From Myotis daubentonii (Eukaryota; Chordata; Mammalia; Chiroptera; Vespertilionidae), in NCBI RefSeq assembly GCF_963259705.1, contig NC_081851.1, positions 12,622,145 through 12,686,144 of the forward strand: a stretch of 64,000 nt of DNA. Direction: 5' to 3'. Shown in pieces: positions 9,961-23,129 of the stretch; position 1 is the first letter of the stretch, and each line of letters starts with the position of its first letter. A model generated the notes under the pieces. It made no database searches. It was not told where the DNA came from and saw nothing but the letters and a program-made list of their open reading frames with translations. A program made the position numbers and the translations under genes.

Positions 9961-12900
9961 ACCACTGCTCAGAAATTGGTAGCAGCAAGCGGCTCCTGAA
10001 CGGAGGTGAACCAGAGTTTGGGCTAACTTCAGGCAACATTGGAGGTTTATTCTCCGGGAGGAGACTTGACAGGGTCCCTGCCCTGGAGGCCGGTCCATGG
10101 CGAGGAGGGCAGGTGTCCTAGACTGAAAAACAAGGGGATTCAGGGAGGATTGACAGGTTGGATGCCTCCCAGATGCCAGTAGCCTTGCGTGCTCGCACCT
10201 TACATGGGAAATTATGGTCCTCTTCAAGGCATCTGATTAGCGGGAGACACTCCCAGCAGGGTAGTCGGGTCATATGTTCCAGGGGGAGCCCATGAGAGGT
10301 CAGGGTTCCCGGACACCTGAGGAGCGTCTGCAACACCAGAGACAAACTAATGTGAGAGCAACAGGGTCAGCAGGCATTGGGCACAGAGACAAAAGCTTTA
10401 AAATGCTCATCATGACAGCAGAGTAAACCACTTTGCACGGTGCAACCAGGGCAGGATGCTATGAAAAGGAGCATCTGGGGATGAGCACTGGGAAATTTAA
10501 AATGTGCAACAGATGGGAGAAATACAGCTTAAAACTTAAAAAGACATTCTGCTTATGACCTAGAGATGACAGCATCTGAGGACAGCAGAAGAGCTGGAAA
10601 TGACCGCCCCGGAGGAGTTAGAAACTGACAAGAAGAGAAGGGGTTATGATTTTTCATCATCTTACCTCCCACTGGACCCTGGGAGCTATGACAAGCATAA
10701 CTGTAATTTGACAAGCCCAGCAAAGACAGACAGGGCCCCGGCTCTCAACGCTGCCTGGCTCAGCTTCAGGACCTGGCCCCTGGTTTACAAATCAGGAGCA
10801 CCCCTGGGAGAAGGTGAGGTGAGTGAGCACAGGGCAGGAGGCAGTCCCTCTGTGCTCCTGGACAGACACTGAAACTGCAGCCAGTGACTGTTGGGTGTCG
10901 GGGTGCTGTGCCCTGTGCAGCTGGGACGGGCTCGCTCTGTGTTCCTTGTGGCCACTCAGCAGTCGGCCCAGTCTCCCAGGCTCTGCAGAGCGGAAGCCCT
11001 GCCTGGGCTCCAGCAGGAGCCGGGAGCACCCCCTCCCCTGGGCCTGCCAGCAGGCTGTGTGGCTCTAGCTCCGGCCCTCCAGGCAAACCCTCTGGCTGCC
11101 TCAGCCTGGATCCCCCCTGAGCCAGAGCCCAGGCCTGTTCAGATGCCTGCGGAGCCTGCCCCAGGGCCCCCCATACTGCACGCCCAGCACTGCCCACGGC
11201 GATTCCTGGCAGCGCAGTACTCACGCTCAGGGGGACCTAGAACTGTCTGCAAAATGGAGACCCTGGTGTCCGTTTGGAGGGGACCCAGGGCTGCTGTCAG
11301 AGAGCAGCTGGCAGGCCTGAGGCACAGGGCATCCTAGTCCTTCTCAGGGAAGAGCAGTGACTGGTGGCCCATGGATTCCCGAAGTTGCTGGTGAGGAGAT
11401 GCTGGTGAAGGCTCATTCTCTAGGGAACCCGCCTCCTCCCTCAGGTGGTGGTTCTTTCCTTTACCTTCTTCCAGGCCCCCCCGCCCCCCCACCCCACCCC
11501 ATCCCGCTCCGCCGGAGAGCCCAGGCCCCTGGGAGGGGATTGCTCTCAGGGCCCTGCTTTGGGTGCAGCTGGCCCTGGAGGTGGAGGGGCTCCCAGGGTA
11601 CTAAGTATCAGCTGCCTTTGCTGCATGGCCCTTAGGCCAGGACACTGCTGTCCTTTGGAGTCCCAGTCATTGCGCAGGTGGTAGAGTGATTTAAAGTTAA
11701 GTCAGAGAGAGTCCTGAGTGTGAGGCTGTCCCAGCAGGAGAAATGGGAGATATAGGACATGCAGGGCACGTACTCCCTAAGGGCAGGGTCCACCCATCCC
11801 TCCCTCCTCCAGGAGCTGGACACGACCACGACTCATGGCTGGGCCAGAGTCACAGGTGGCCGTCTGGCAAAAGGCCCAGGTTCCCCGTGGATGTTCCAGG
11901 TCCGCTGACTCACCAGCATTATGTTCTCCACGGGCTAGAATTCAGATGACAGCCCCTGTGAGTGGTCCCTGGAGCTCCAGTACCAACCACAGGCAGCACG
12001 GGGAGTGGGCAGTGCATGGTGCCCTTCAGCCTGTGTTCTCAGACCTGTTTCCATCAGCAGTGCTTTTCCTTCAAGCTAAGGCCTGTGTGCAAGTCCCACG
12101 CACAAAGGAGGTGAAAGTGGAGGTGTTATGCTGAAGCGGGAATGGGGACCCGCAGTTCCTCAACACCCCTTCCCTGTCTCCCCGAGGGGCCTAAGCATGC
12201 AGCTCCTGCTTCCATCCCTCCGTGATGGGGAGTCACTCTTCTGGAGGCTTGGACTGCCCTTTCCTGAAGGAAGGCCTAGTGGCCCAGGCAGAGAGCACTG
12301 ATTGCAGGAAGGTCTCACCTTCCTCACATGGATTGGAGTTGCCAGAGCAGCTCCCAGTGGTAAATTTCATCTTAGAAACTGGTGGAAACTCTTGCCATCT
12401 CATGGAGGCAGAAGGGAATCAGGGAATGAGACCAGCCTTCTCAACCATTAACAGTCGCTTCGGGTCTTTATAATTTCCGAAGAACAAAATCCTAGGAGGG
12501 TGGGGAGCTAAATTTTTAATTAAAACAAAAACTGAGAGCGTTTACATTGGCTTCAGCTTCTGAAGTATCAACAATAAGTGCAGGAGGAGCCCTATCTCCC
12601 CCCCCTCCCATTGCCTAGAAAGCTCCATGGTGCTGGCATGGGCTCCTGCAACTTATGGGCAGAGACAGGCTCTGTGGGGGGCAGTGTGACACTGCGGAGC
12701 CCGCCCTCTTCACACTGGGTGGAGGGTAACACGACAGGAGGAGTCGGCCACTGTTCTTGGAAGTGTCACCGAGGGGCCAGATTTATGCTGAATCCGCTGA
12801 GGAAAGGGATTGTCTTCCTAAGTGTTCTGATTCCTCGAGCTTCTCTCATCAAGAGACAGAGGCAAAGGGGTGGGCAGAGCAGGGCTGGAATGGACGGAGG

Positions 12901-14170
12901 CTTTGGGAGCCGCTGATCTGTATCACAGTTGCCTTTCAATGACACATCCTTTTCAAAGAGGAAGGTGGGTTTTTTTGTTCAAGTTTTTCCTTCTGAAAGA
13001 GGGGGCTCATTCTGCTTCTGTGCTCTTCACGGAAACCAAGTACTTGTTGACTCACCCCCAAACCCCGCTGCTAAGAGGCTTTTTCTGGTGCCTGCTATTT
13101 GGGGAGCATGCCAGGGCTGGGGAACTGGGCACCCTGTGCCCCAGTGAGTCCAGAGCAGACTGCTTGGTGGGGCAGGAAGCAGAGCCGCTCCTAGTGTGTC
13201 CCTGGCTCTCAGTGCAGTTCAGCTCAACACCAGCTGTGTGCAGGGACGACAAGCACACAGTCCCTGTCCCCAGCTGTGACTGTGCAGTAGGACCAGTCTG
13301 ATGATACCGGGGGGGGGGGGGGCTGCGCCGTGGGACTGCGTGTGCTGGAGGCGTGGACCAGGAGGGGAGGTCTGCAGGCCTGGAAGGGACCACCTGCCCT
13401 GACCGGGAGGTGCCGCCCTCCCTGCAACAGGTGCTCCCCCTGTGATCCTAGGGAGGCAGGGAGGGCTGCCCTAGGCATGCTCAGGTGGGCACACACCGCA
13501 GACAGGAGGGCAGCTGCCCCACACTTGTCACAGGGGAGGTCTATTTCTTTTCCCTTCGGGGCAGATGTCAATTTGAAACGAAAAAGAGAAGGAGCTGAAG
13601 GACAGCAAATAGCCATGGAAAGCCAGCACGTTCTTTCCTCCTGAGACCCCAGCACCCGCCCCTCGGACCACCGAGGGCAAGCGGGCCCTGGAGCAGGCAC
13701 AGGCTACATTGTGCACACGTGGTGCACACACTCTGCCCTGTGCTGCCTCCCGCCCTCACCAGGTGCCACTGTCCTGGTCCAGGCAGGGTGTTTCCATGTG
13801 TTCTAGAAAGCTCCATGTGTAGTAAGGGTGGGCTCCACACCCCTCCAACCCTTCGCTTTCCCAGAGCCGCCCTGTTTGGCCTGTACCGGAGTTCTGCGTG
13901 AAATTTCCTTTGTTAACAAAATTGTTTGAGCCCAGCCCCAGACCTCACAGACACAGAAACACAGGCCGTCATCCCGTACAGCTCATGCCCACTGTGCACG
14001 GGGCCAGGCACTCAGGGGAGGCGGGAACCCTCCTGGGGCGTCTCCAGAATCCGAGCTGTGCTCCTGGGGGTGCTCCCCTGAGCTGTGACAGAATTGCTCT
14101 GTTATGTCCTTGTTGTCAGACTGGAGGGCTTAGTGTGGGCTAGACTGGGTCATCAGCCCTTTTGGTTAAG
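9961..14170. other. GC-rich single-copy DNA, no gene recognised
   Basis: There are many short overlapping frames on both strands but none with a recognisable domain or supported splice structure. Simple runs include C-rich DNA at about 11475-11505 and a G run at about 13309-13322. A distal gene's intron or an intergenic region would look alike here. Confidence 0.45.
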
Positions 14171-14183
14171 AATTGTCCTTTCC
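14171..14183. repeat. Target-site duplication of L1-B, left copy
   Basis: AATTGTCCTTTCC, repeated exactly at 20367-20379 after the A-rich tail of L1-B. Confidence 0.9.
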
Positions 14184-15303
14184 GAGAGATTCAACAAGAT
14201 GGCAGCGATATAGGCTGACGCGTCCCAGGTCGTCTCCCTGAGCAAATGGAGTGAGCAGCTGAAACTAATAACACCCACGCCAAATTGGCGAAACTACTCA
14301 GCTGGTGAGACGGTTTGTAGCCGGGAAGGGCAGAGCTCCCCTGGAAAGGTAAAAAACCAGGGATCTGGGCAGGAAAGTTTGCCAGACCTCTGAGCCCAGA
14401 GGGTTAGAGGGAGACCGCGTGGCAGATAGCAACGTCCCTTGGGACAGGCACAGCCCCTGACTGGGGAAAGGAGATCCGCAGGATTTCTGGCGCTGCCGGG
14501 GGATTTGAGAGCTGGGTTCTGTGATCGCGGAGGACTGAGCCTACAGGGGAGCAGCCTAAAGAGCTGACCAGAGCATGCAGTGCCAGTAATAGAAGAGCTT
14601 GTAGAAAGTCAGCCTTCCCAGTTTCCGCGGCTGGCGTTTACTTGTTTATTTTCACTGAATCCTGTTCATAAGACATTCCGGATACAGACACTCACCTGTG
14701 CTGAAGAGAGGGAGAAGGTGCAGACGAGTGCAATCTGGGGAGAGACTGAGGAGAGAGGGGGGGCCGGGAGAGGTGGCAGCGGATTGAGTCCTGAAACACC
14801 CCTGGGCCCAGGATCAGGGCAGCCATTCTTTCCAGAGTGTGGGACTCCCCTACCTAGCCCCCAGGCAAGGAGCACAACCACACCCAGATTCTACCCTGAA
14901 CGAAATCAAGGTTTAAAATAATTTGATCAGTCCCTGGGAGTCAACAGGGTCTGGCCTATAGAGGGATTTTCAATCCCAGCAACAACACAGAGTGGTGCCT
15001 GGTACGTGGTGCCTTGTTGTGTTGTATTTTGTGCCTTTAAATCAATGCAGCAGATCCAAACAACAGCAGCCTCCTGAGCACCGCACCCTCTGTCTGAGGA
15101 ACAGCAGCTGTACCTGAAACCTCCCCCCACCAGCCAGAAGAACTACCACAGCTGTGAACAGCACCCACCAGAGGAGCTGCTGCCAACTGAAGAGCAACTG
15201 CTACCACAACCGCCTGAAGAGCAACCACAGACCAAGGAGTCACTGCCACCCAGGGAGCAGCCACTGAATGACTCAACTTCTAGATATGTCAGTGAGGTCA
15301 AAC

Positions 15304-16194
15304 ATGGGTAGACAAAGAAACCCCCAAAGGAAAGAAAAAGAGGTCTCACCAGAAAAGCAGCTAAGTGATACAGAGGCATGCAACATGACCGAAAAAAGAA
15401 TTCAGAATAAGGGTCCTAGAGTTCATAAACTGGACGGAGGAAAAAATCAATAACATATGCAAGAAGCTAGAAGAAACAGATGCAAAAATCAACAAATTAA
15501 GAAAACCCAAGAAGAAATGAAGAGCGATATAGCTGCAATAAAAAACACCATTGAAAGTATCAACAGTAGACTAGGAGAAGCGGAGGACCGAATTAGTGAA
15601 TTAGAAGACAAGGAAGCAAAACACACCCAAACTGTACTGCAATTGGAGAAAAAAATTAAAAGACAGGAGGAGAGCCTAAGGGAGCTTTGGGACAACATAA
15701 AACGAAACAACATACGAATAATAGGGGTGCCAGAACAACAGAAAGAGGAACAAGGATTAGAAAACCTACTCGAAGAAATAATATCAGAAAACTTCCCTGA
15801 GGTGGGGAAGAAAAAAGTCACACAAACCCAGAGAGTCCCAAACAAGGTGAACCCGAAAAGACCCACACCAAGACACATCATAATTACCATGGCAAATGTT
15901 CAGGACAAAGAGAGAATCTTACAAGCTGCAAGAGAGAGAAGGAAAGTTACATACAAGGGCTCTCCCATTAGATTATCAAATGACTTCTCAACAGATACAC
16001 ATCAGGCCAGAAAAGAATGGACGGAAATTTACAAAGTGATGCAAAGCAAAGGACTGAATCCAAGAATACTCTATCCGGCAAGGCTATCATTCAAAATTGA
16101 AGGGGAAATAAGAAGTTTCACAGACAAACAAAGACTAAGGGAGTTTATCACCACAAAGCCAGCAATGCAAGAAATGCTAAAGGGACTGGTGTAA
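15304..16194 (+). pseudogene. L1-B ORF1, one early frameshift
   Basis: This frame encodes the L1 ORF1 RNA chaperone. The start MGRQRNPQRKEKE is at 15304, and the frame is lost near 15403-15456, where L1-D continues into the coiled coil but this copy shifts and stops. A second open stretch, 15457-16194 (245 codons), then holds the rest: the heptad-rich coiled coil including RLGEAEDRISELEDKEAK (about 15570-15625), the RNA-recognition-like domain with IIGVPEQQKEEQGLENLLEE (about 15718-15780), and the C-terminal domain ending EMLKGLV. The spacing from the stop to the ORF2 start at 16243 is normal. No full-length protein can be produced. Confidence 0.9.
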
Positions 16195-16242
16195 AAAAAG
16201 AAATAAAAAGTTCTGAAAGAAAACAGCCACACTAAAAAAGAA

Positions 16243-19200
16243 ATGGCTACAAACAAGTACCTTTCAATAATAACTTTAAACGTAAACGGACTAAATGCTC
16301 CAATCAAAAGACATCGAGTGGCTGAATGGATACAAAAACATGACCGATACATCTGCTGTCTACAAGAGACACACCTCATTAGAAGGGACTCGCACGGACT
16401 GAAAGTAAGGGTTGAAAAAATGTCTTTCAGGCAAATGGAAAGGAAAAGAAAGCTGGGGTAGCAATACTTATATCAGACAAAATAGACCTCAAAGTGAAGG
16501 CCATAACAAGAGATAAGGAAGGCCACTTCATCATACTAAAGGGATCAATAAAACAAGAAGATATAACTCTGGTAAACATATATGCACCCAATGCAGGAGC
16601 ACCCAAATTCATAAAAAAAACTCCAGGAAGATATCAAAGGAGAGATCGACAACAATACAATTATAGTAGGGGACTTAAATACACCACTGACATCACTGGA
16701 TAAGTCCGCTAGACAAACAATCAGCAAAGAAACAGCAATCCTAAATGACTCACTAGATCAGATGGACTTAATAGACATCTTCAGAACACTTCACCCCAAA
16801 GCCACAGAACATACATTCCACTCTGATGCTCATGGGACATATTCAAAAATAGACCACATATTGGGTCACAAGCAAAGTCTCCCCAAATTCAAGAAGATTG
16901 AAATCATAAAAAGCATCTTCTCAGACCACGATGGCATAATATTAGAAATAAACTACAATAAAAACAACCCCAAATACTGAAACACTTGGAAGCTGAATAG
17001 CATGTTATTAAATATTGATTGGGTTACCAATGAGATCAAAGAAGAAATCAAAAATATCCTGGAAAGTAATGACAATGAAAACACAACAATCCAAAACCTA
17101 TGGGACACAATTAAAGCAGTCCTGAGATGGAAGTTTATAGCTCTACAAGCCTATCTCAAAAAAACAAGAAAAAATGGTAGTAAATCATCTAACTCTACAA
17201 CTCAAAGAATTAGAAAGACAGCAACAAGAAAACCCCAGAGTGAACAGAAGGAAGGAGATAATAAAGATTAGAGCAGAAATAAATGACATAGAGACCAAAA
17301 AAACAATACAGAAAATCAATGAAACCAAGAGCTGGTTCTTTGAAAGGATAAACAAAATTGACAAACCTCTAGCCAGACTCACCAAGAAGCAAAGAGAGAG
17401 GACCCAAATAAACAAAATCAGAAACGATAGAGGTGAAATAACAACAGACCCCAGAGAAATACAAATGATTGTTAAAAAATACTATGGACAGCTCTACTCC
17501 AACAAACTAGACAACCTGGAGGAAATGGACAAATTCCTAGAAAAATACAACATTCCAAAACTCAATCAGGAAGAATCTAAAAATATCAATAGGCCAATAA
17601 CTTTGGAAGAAATTGAAGCAGTCATCAAAAAGCTTCCAGGAAACAAAAGCCCAGGACCAGACGGCTTCACAGGGGAGTTTTACCAAACATTCAAGGAAGA
17701 ACTAAAACCTATCCTCCTCAGACTACTACAAAAAATTCAAGAGGAAGGAACACTTCCAAGCTCATTCTATGAAGCCAGCATCACCCTAATACCAAAACCA
17801 GGTAAAGACAACAAAATGAAAGAGACTTACAGGCCAATATCCCTCATGAACATAGATGCCAAAATCCTCAACAAAATCTTAGCAAATCGGATCCAGCAGT
17901 ACATCAGAAAGATCATACACCATGACCAAGTAGGAATTACCCCAGGGATGCAAGGATGGTACAATATCTGCAAATCAATAAACGTGATACATCACATAAA
18001 CAAATTGAAAGAAAAAAACCACATGGTCATATCAGTTGATGCAGAAAAAGCATTTGACAAAATCCAACACCATTTTTGATAAAAACTCTCAGCAAGGTGG
18101 GAATTGAAGGATCATACCTCAACATAATAAAAGCCATATATGACAAACCCACAGCCAACATCATACTCAATGGACAAAAACTAACACCATTTCCCCTAAG
18201 AACAGGAACAAGACAGGGATGCCCACTCTCACCACTCCTGTTCAACATAGTACTGGAAGTATTAGCCATCACAATTAGGCAAGAAGAAGAAATAAAAGGC
18301 ATCCAAATTGGAAAAGAGGAAGTAAAACTGTCCTTATTTGCAGACGACATGATATTATACATACAAAACCCTAGAGACCCCATCAAAAAGCTACTAGACT
18401 TAATACATGGATTTGGCAATGTAGCAGGATACAAAATTAACCCCAAGAAATCTGAGGCATTTCTATACACCAATAGTGAACTTTCAGAAAGAGAGATTAT
18501 AAAAACAATCCCATTCATAATCGCACCAAAAAAATTAAGCTACCTAGGAATAAACTTAACTAAAGAGGTAAAAGACGTTTACTCAGAAAACTACAGGACG
18601 TTGAAAAAAGATATAGAGGAAGACATAAACAGATGGAAGAACATACCGTGTTCATGGATTGGTAGAATCAACATCATTAAAATGTCCATACTACCCAAAG
18701 CAATTTATAAATTCAACGCACTTCCCATTAAAATACCAACGGCATACTTCACAAATCTAGAACGAACTCTCCAAAAATTCATCTGGAATAAAAAAAGACC
18801 TCGAATAGCTGCAGCAATCCTGAAAAAGAACAAAGTAGGTGGGATCTCAATACCAGATATCAAGATGTATTACAAAGCCACTGTTCTCACAACTTCCTGG
18901 TACTGGCACAAGAACCGGCATATAGATCAATGGAATAGAATAGAGAGCCAAGAAATCGGCCCGAACAAATATGCTCAATTAATATTTGACAAAGGAGGCA
19001 AGAACATACAATGGAGCCAAGATAGTTTCTTCAATAAATGGTGTTGGGAAAATTGGACAGATATATGCAAGAAAATGAAACTAGACCACCAACTTACACC
19101 ATACACAAAAATAAACTCAAAATGGATAAAGGACTTAAATGTACGACAGGAAACCATAAAAATTCTAGAAGAATCCAAAGGCAACAAAATCTCAGACATA

Positions 19201-20061
19201 TGCCGAAGCAATTTCTTCACTGATACAGCTCCTAGGGCACTTGAAACTAAAGAGAAAATGAACAAATGGGACTACATCAAAATAAAGAGCTTCTGCACAG
19301 CAAAAGAAACCATCCACAAAACAATGAGAAAACCCACTGCGTGGGAAAATATATTTGCCAATATCATATCTGATAAGGGCCTAATCTCCAAAATTTATAG
19401 GGAACTCATACAACTTAACAAAAGGAAGATAAACAATCCAATCAAGAAATGGGCAAAGGACCTAAATAGACACCTTTCAAAAGAGGACATTCAGAAAGCC
19501 AAGAGACATATGAAAACATGCTCAAAGTCCCTAATCATCTGAGAGATGCAAATCAAAACAACAATGAGGTACCATCTCACACCTGTCAGATTGGCTATCA
19601 TCAACAAATCAACAAACGACAAGTGCTGGAGAGGATGTGGAGAAAAAGGAACACTTGTGCACTGCTGGTGGGAATGCACTCTGGTGCAGCCACTATGGAA
19701 GACAGTATGGAGTTTCCTTAAAAAACTGAAAATGGAACTCCCATTTGACCCTGTGATCCCACTTCTAGGAATATATCCCAAGAAACCAGAAACACCAATC
19801 AGAAAGGATATATGCACCCCTATCTTCATAGCAGCACAATTCACCATAGCTAGGATCTGGAAACAGCCTAAGTGCCCATCAGTAGATGAATGGATTAGAA
19901 AACTGTGGTACATCTACACGATGGAATACTATGCTGCTATAAAAAAGAAGGAACTCTTACCATTTGCAACGTCATGGATGGAACTGGAGAGCATTATGCT
20001 AAGTGAAATAAGCCAGTCAGTGAAGGAAAAATACCACATGATCTCACTCAGTCATGGATAA
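16243..20061 (+). pseudogene. L1-B ORF2 (endonuclease-reverse transcriptase), several breaks
   Basis: ORF2 supplies the nicking endonuclease and reverse transcriptase for L1 insertion. It starts MATNKYLSIITLNVNGLN at 16243. The endonuclease region (16243-16980) is split by frameshifts near 16420 and 16610-16700 and by a stop at 16978-16980. The reverse transcriptase is well kept in two long overlapping frames, 17174-18079 and 18076-19542, separated by a one-base shift. The catalytic FADD is intact at 18337-18348. A TGA at 19540-19542 interrupts the C-terminal domain, which resumes at 19546 with the CX3CX7HX4C cluster (about 19624-19677) and ends at 20061. Family ORF2 length is about 1275 codons and the overall span fits that. 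Too broken to act, yet less decayed than L1-A. Confidence 0.95.
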
Positions 20062-20328
20062 AAAAGAACATTATAAACTTTTGAACAATAATAGATACAG
20101 AGGCAGAGCAGCCTCAAACAGATTGTCAAACTGCAGCGGGAAGGCCGGGGGAGGGTTGGGGGGCAGGAGGGAGGGGGGTAAGAGATCAACCAAAGGTATT
20201 GTATGCATGCATATAAACATAACCAATGGACATAAGACACTGGGGGGGGTAGGGGAGGCCAGGGGATTGTCAAGGGCGGGGGGGAAAAAAGGACACATAT
20301 GTAATACCCTTTGTAATACTGTAAGCAA

Positions 20329-20367
<39 letters not shown>

Positions 20368-20629
20368 ATTGTCCTTTCCTCTCAGGGTATCGACCAGGCA
20401 TCTTGGAGAGCCCTAGTGATGCGCCCAGTGACCGCTCACCTCGTTGCCTGAAGGGTAAGTTGGCTTTCCTTCTGGGCACTTTCCAGTGTCCTTGGAGCTG
20501 GGCTGTGGGCTTTATGTTATTTGTGTGATTTAAAGAAGACAATTCGCAAGTTCTTCACAGCATGATGGGTTTGCCTCCATAGGGCACATCATGCAGTTTC
20601 AGGATCAGACCTGAGAGTTTTCACGGATT

Positions 20630-20740
20630 TGGATCCAGATCCCTTCTCCTCACTGACCAGCTCTGGGCACCTGGGCGAGCCACCCATCCTCCAAGTGTGG
20701 GTTCCTGCAGCTTCCAGATGGTGACAGGGCTGGGAGTTCC
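20630..20740 (+). repeat. MIR-like fragment
   Basis: A stretch reading like 'ggatccagatccc...ctgaccagctctgggcacctgggcgagcc' follows the MIR core order. The match is weak. Confidence 0.3.
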
Positions 20741-21888
20741 GGTCCATTGTGGTCAAAGGACACGGGTGAGTGTGATTCCTTTACAGCGTTTAAGTTTGTT
20801 AATGGTGCAGAAGATGGTCTGTCTACGCTGTCCCAAGGGCTAAGGAGAGTGGTGCCTCACAGCTGTTGCTAATTTCAGCTTTAGCAGGAGCTCTGTGCTT
20901 CCCTCCCACGTTATTTTGTTTTGAAACCCCACTGTGAACTTCTAGAGAATCCCAGCATGTCCTTGACATCCCAGTGCCAGCCTGGGAGAAGTGTGCTCTG
21001 GGTTCCCCAGCGGGCCTCCCTGTGTTCCGTGAGCCGGAGGCAGCACAGAGCCCACTGGAGGTAGGTGAGCGAGAGTGAGAGACTGACGTGTGTCCCTCTG
21101 TGTCCCCTCGCCCTGACACCAGGTTCCTCCAACCCGGCCGGCTCCACCACAAACCCAAGAGCAGTGAGGACCTGATGCCCAGCAGGGACACAGCACTTTG
21201 CCCCGCCCCGCGATGCCAGCACCCCAGGCCACACTACCCTCAGCCTCCAGGAGTACCCGCCACCCAGGATGGGCCTTTCCACCAGGAGGCATCCAGTAGA
21301 GGTGTGGGGCCCAGCCCCAGGCCTTGGGGCAGCCCTGGGTCCCCCAGAGCAGAGGATGGTCACCCTGGAGGAGTTCCTGGAGGAGCCTGACCGCGCTCCT
21401 CCTATGCTGTGTGAGGCCTGGGAGTGCTCTTTCCTCTCTCTCCCCTCAGATGGACCTGGACCAGAGGGGAGACCTGGACAGCAAAGTCACAGAGAGGGAT
21501 GGGGTGGGGCTGGCGCCACCTGGCTGCTGAGCTGGCTTGGATGGGGAACATAACCACTAGCCAGAAAGTGACTGTGCTGGCAGCCCACCCAGAACTGGGA
21601 GGCTGTTCTCTCCATCTGTGCAGGGAGCGGGCAGAAAGGCCAGCATGGAGGGCCTGAGCCATGCAGTCTCTGTGCAGTTACTCTATGCTGCCGCTGGGCA
21701 GGAGGCGGTCCTAGACCATCTGTCAATAAACGGGAAGGCTGTGCTCCAATGACACTTTTGTTATGGACACTGTCCTTTGAATTCTATAGAGTTTTTACAA
21801 AAGTCTGTTCTTTAAAAATATTTTGTTTTAATCATTAAAAAATGTAAAGACTGCTTAGCTCACAGGCCATACAAAAACAAGTGGCAAG
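20741..21888. other. Single-copy GC-rich DNA with splice-like segments
   Basis: Two things stand out. A strong donor GAG/GTAGGTGAG at about 21060 follows a short open frame. A frame at 21269-21553 contains MVTLEEFLEEPDRAPP (about 21354-21401), whose EEFLEE core resembles the G-alpha-binding motif of CCDC88-family proteins. No acceptor, flanking exon or second match supports a gene here. Polyadenylation-like AATAAA occurs near 21725. I do not call a gene. Confidence 0.25.
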
Positions 21889-22130
21889 TCCTAGCCGGCT
21901 TGGATCAGTGGTTAGAGCATCAGCCTGTGGACTGTAGGGTCTCAAGTTCGATTCCAGTCAAGGGCATGTGCCTCAGTTGCAAGCTTGATCCACCAGTCTT
22001 GGTTAGGGCATGTGCAGGAGGCAGCCAGTCATGCTGTCTCTCGCACATTGATGTTTCTCTCTCTCTGCCCCTCCCTTAACCCCTTCCACTGTCTATAAAA
22101 ATCAATGAAAGAAATATCCTTGGGTCAGGA
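21889..22130 (+). mobile_element. Ves SINE
   Basis: A tRNA-like head (CTAGCCGGCTTGGATCAGTGG, A-box like, then GTTCGATTCCAGTCAAGGGC, B-box like), the Ves body with GCAGGAGGCAGCC, and a pyrimidine-rich 3' part ending in A-rich DNA. This is a vesper bat SINE transcribed by RNA polymerase III and moved by L1 enzymes. Confidence 0.9.
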
Positions 22131-23129
22131 TTAACACAAACAAAAGAAGGGTGGCGAGCTGGAGTCGGCCTGCACCACCAGTTTGCTGAGCGCTGCTCTG
22201 CAGCTCTGACCCCTGGTTGTCAGTGGATTTAGGAAACCCTCGAGTCTCCCTGTAGCTTTCCTGAACCTGCACGTGCACCTGTTACTGAGTTGTTGCCTCC
22301 ATGCACAGATGAAGGTCACTGCCTGACAGTTGAGACCCTTGGAGGATTTTAGTAATTGTCTCCCTCCCCTTAAGCATACACAGTGGAACTCTCTCCGGCC
22401 ACATAGCGAATTCTCTGGCCTGCATTAGTGGAGCCTGGTGACACGGAATACAGACTATTTGTTCAGTAGATATGTACTGAGTGTGTACTCTGTGTTAGGC
22501 AGCACGCATGATGCCTGCTACCCCCAAAAAACAAAGTAAACCAGGTGCCTAGTCAGGTGGGCAGTCCTGAAGGCAATATGTACATGGTCTCTGCCTCCCA
22601 TCATTTCTGTTTCTGTCTACAGAGCACTGTGCGCCGGGGCTGGAGAGAAACCAAAGCCTTGCCCTCAAGTCCATGGTCTGATGCGTGCTTCTCAGACTGC
22701 GGCCTGCCTCACGCTCACCTGGGCTGCCTGGACATAGGACGGACCCTGGGTTTCTGGCTCAGGGGCCGGGGGTGGGGCTCCCTGAGAATCTGCATCACCA
22801 CCAAGTGCCCAGAGGTCACCTGGTCCTTTTCAGCCTCAGTGAGACCAAAGCAGCCTCGCTGTAGGAGCTGGTTGTGGAAGCTGATACTCCCTCCTGAGAG
22901 CCACCTCGCTCCCACTTCCCAGCGTGCTCACCCCACTAACCTGACACCCCTGAGCAGGCCTGAAGAAGTGGAATTCACAACCGTGCCCCTGCCACCGCTC
23001 CCTGAGTCTTGGTGCTGGGTGAGGGTGTCACAGATGGGTCCTCTGGGTGGCCAGGGAGGGTGCACTCATGAAGATGGGTGTCAAAGATGTAGAACTGTGC
23101 AGAGAGGGGCCGGGTGGTGTGAACGACGG
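22131..23129. other. Single-copy DNA, no gene recognised
   Basis: Contains a 222-codon open frame at 22545-23213 that has no recognisable motif, lies in GC-rich DNA and runs into a MIR-like repeat. I regard it as chance. Confidence 0.4.

Larger units (their letters stand above)
14184..20366 (+). mobile_element. Full-length LINE-1 element L1-B with 13-bp target duplication
   Basis: A complete element of about 6.2 kb. It starts GAGAGATTCAACAAGATGG, a typical L1 5' end. It has a 5' UTR (14184-15303), ORF1, a short spacer, ORF2, a G-rich 3' UTR and an (AATA)n tail (about 20329-20366). The 13-bp duplication AATTGTCCTTTCC at 14171-14183 and 20367-20379 fixes both ends and shows insertion by target-primed reverse transcription. 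Both ORFs are broken. Its 5' UTR is about 880 bp shorter than that of L1-D. Confidence 0.95.

Noticed and set aside
9456..10121. 221-codon open frame on the plus strand
   Set aside because: Runs across the candidate exon's donor and a MIR-like piece in GC-rich DNA; no recognisable domain.
21889..22130. tRNA gene suggested by A-box/B-box like sequence
   Set aside because: Cloverleaf not completed and the body is Ves SINE; the same applies to the other Ves heads.
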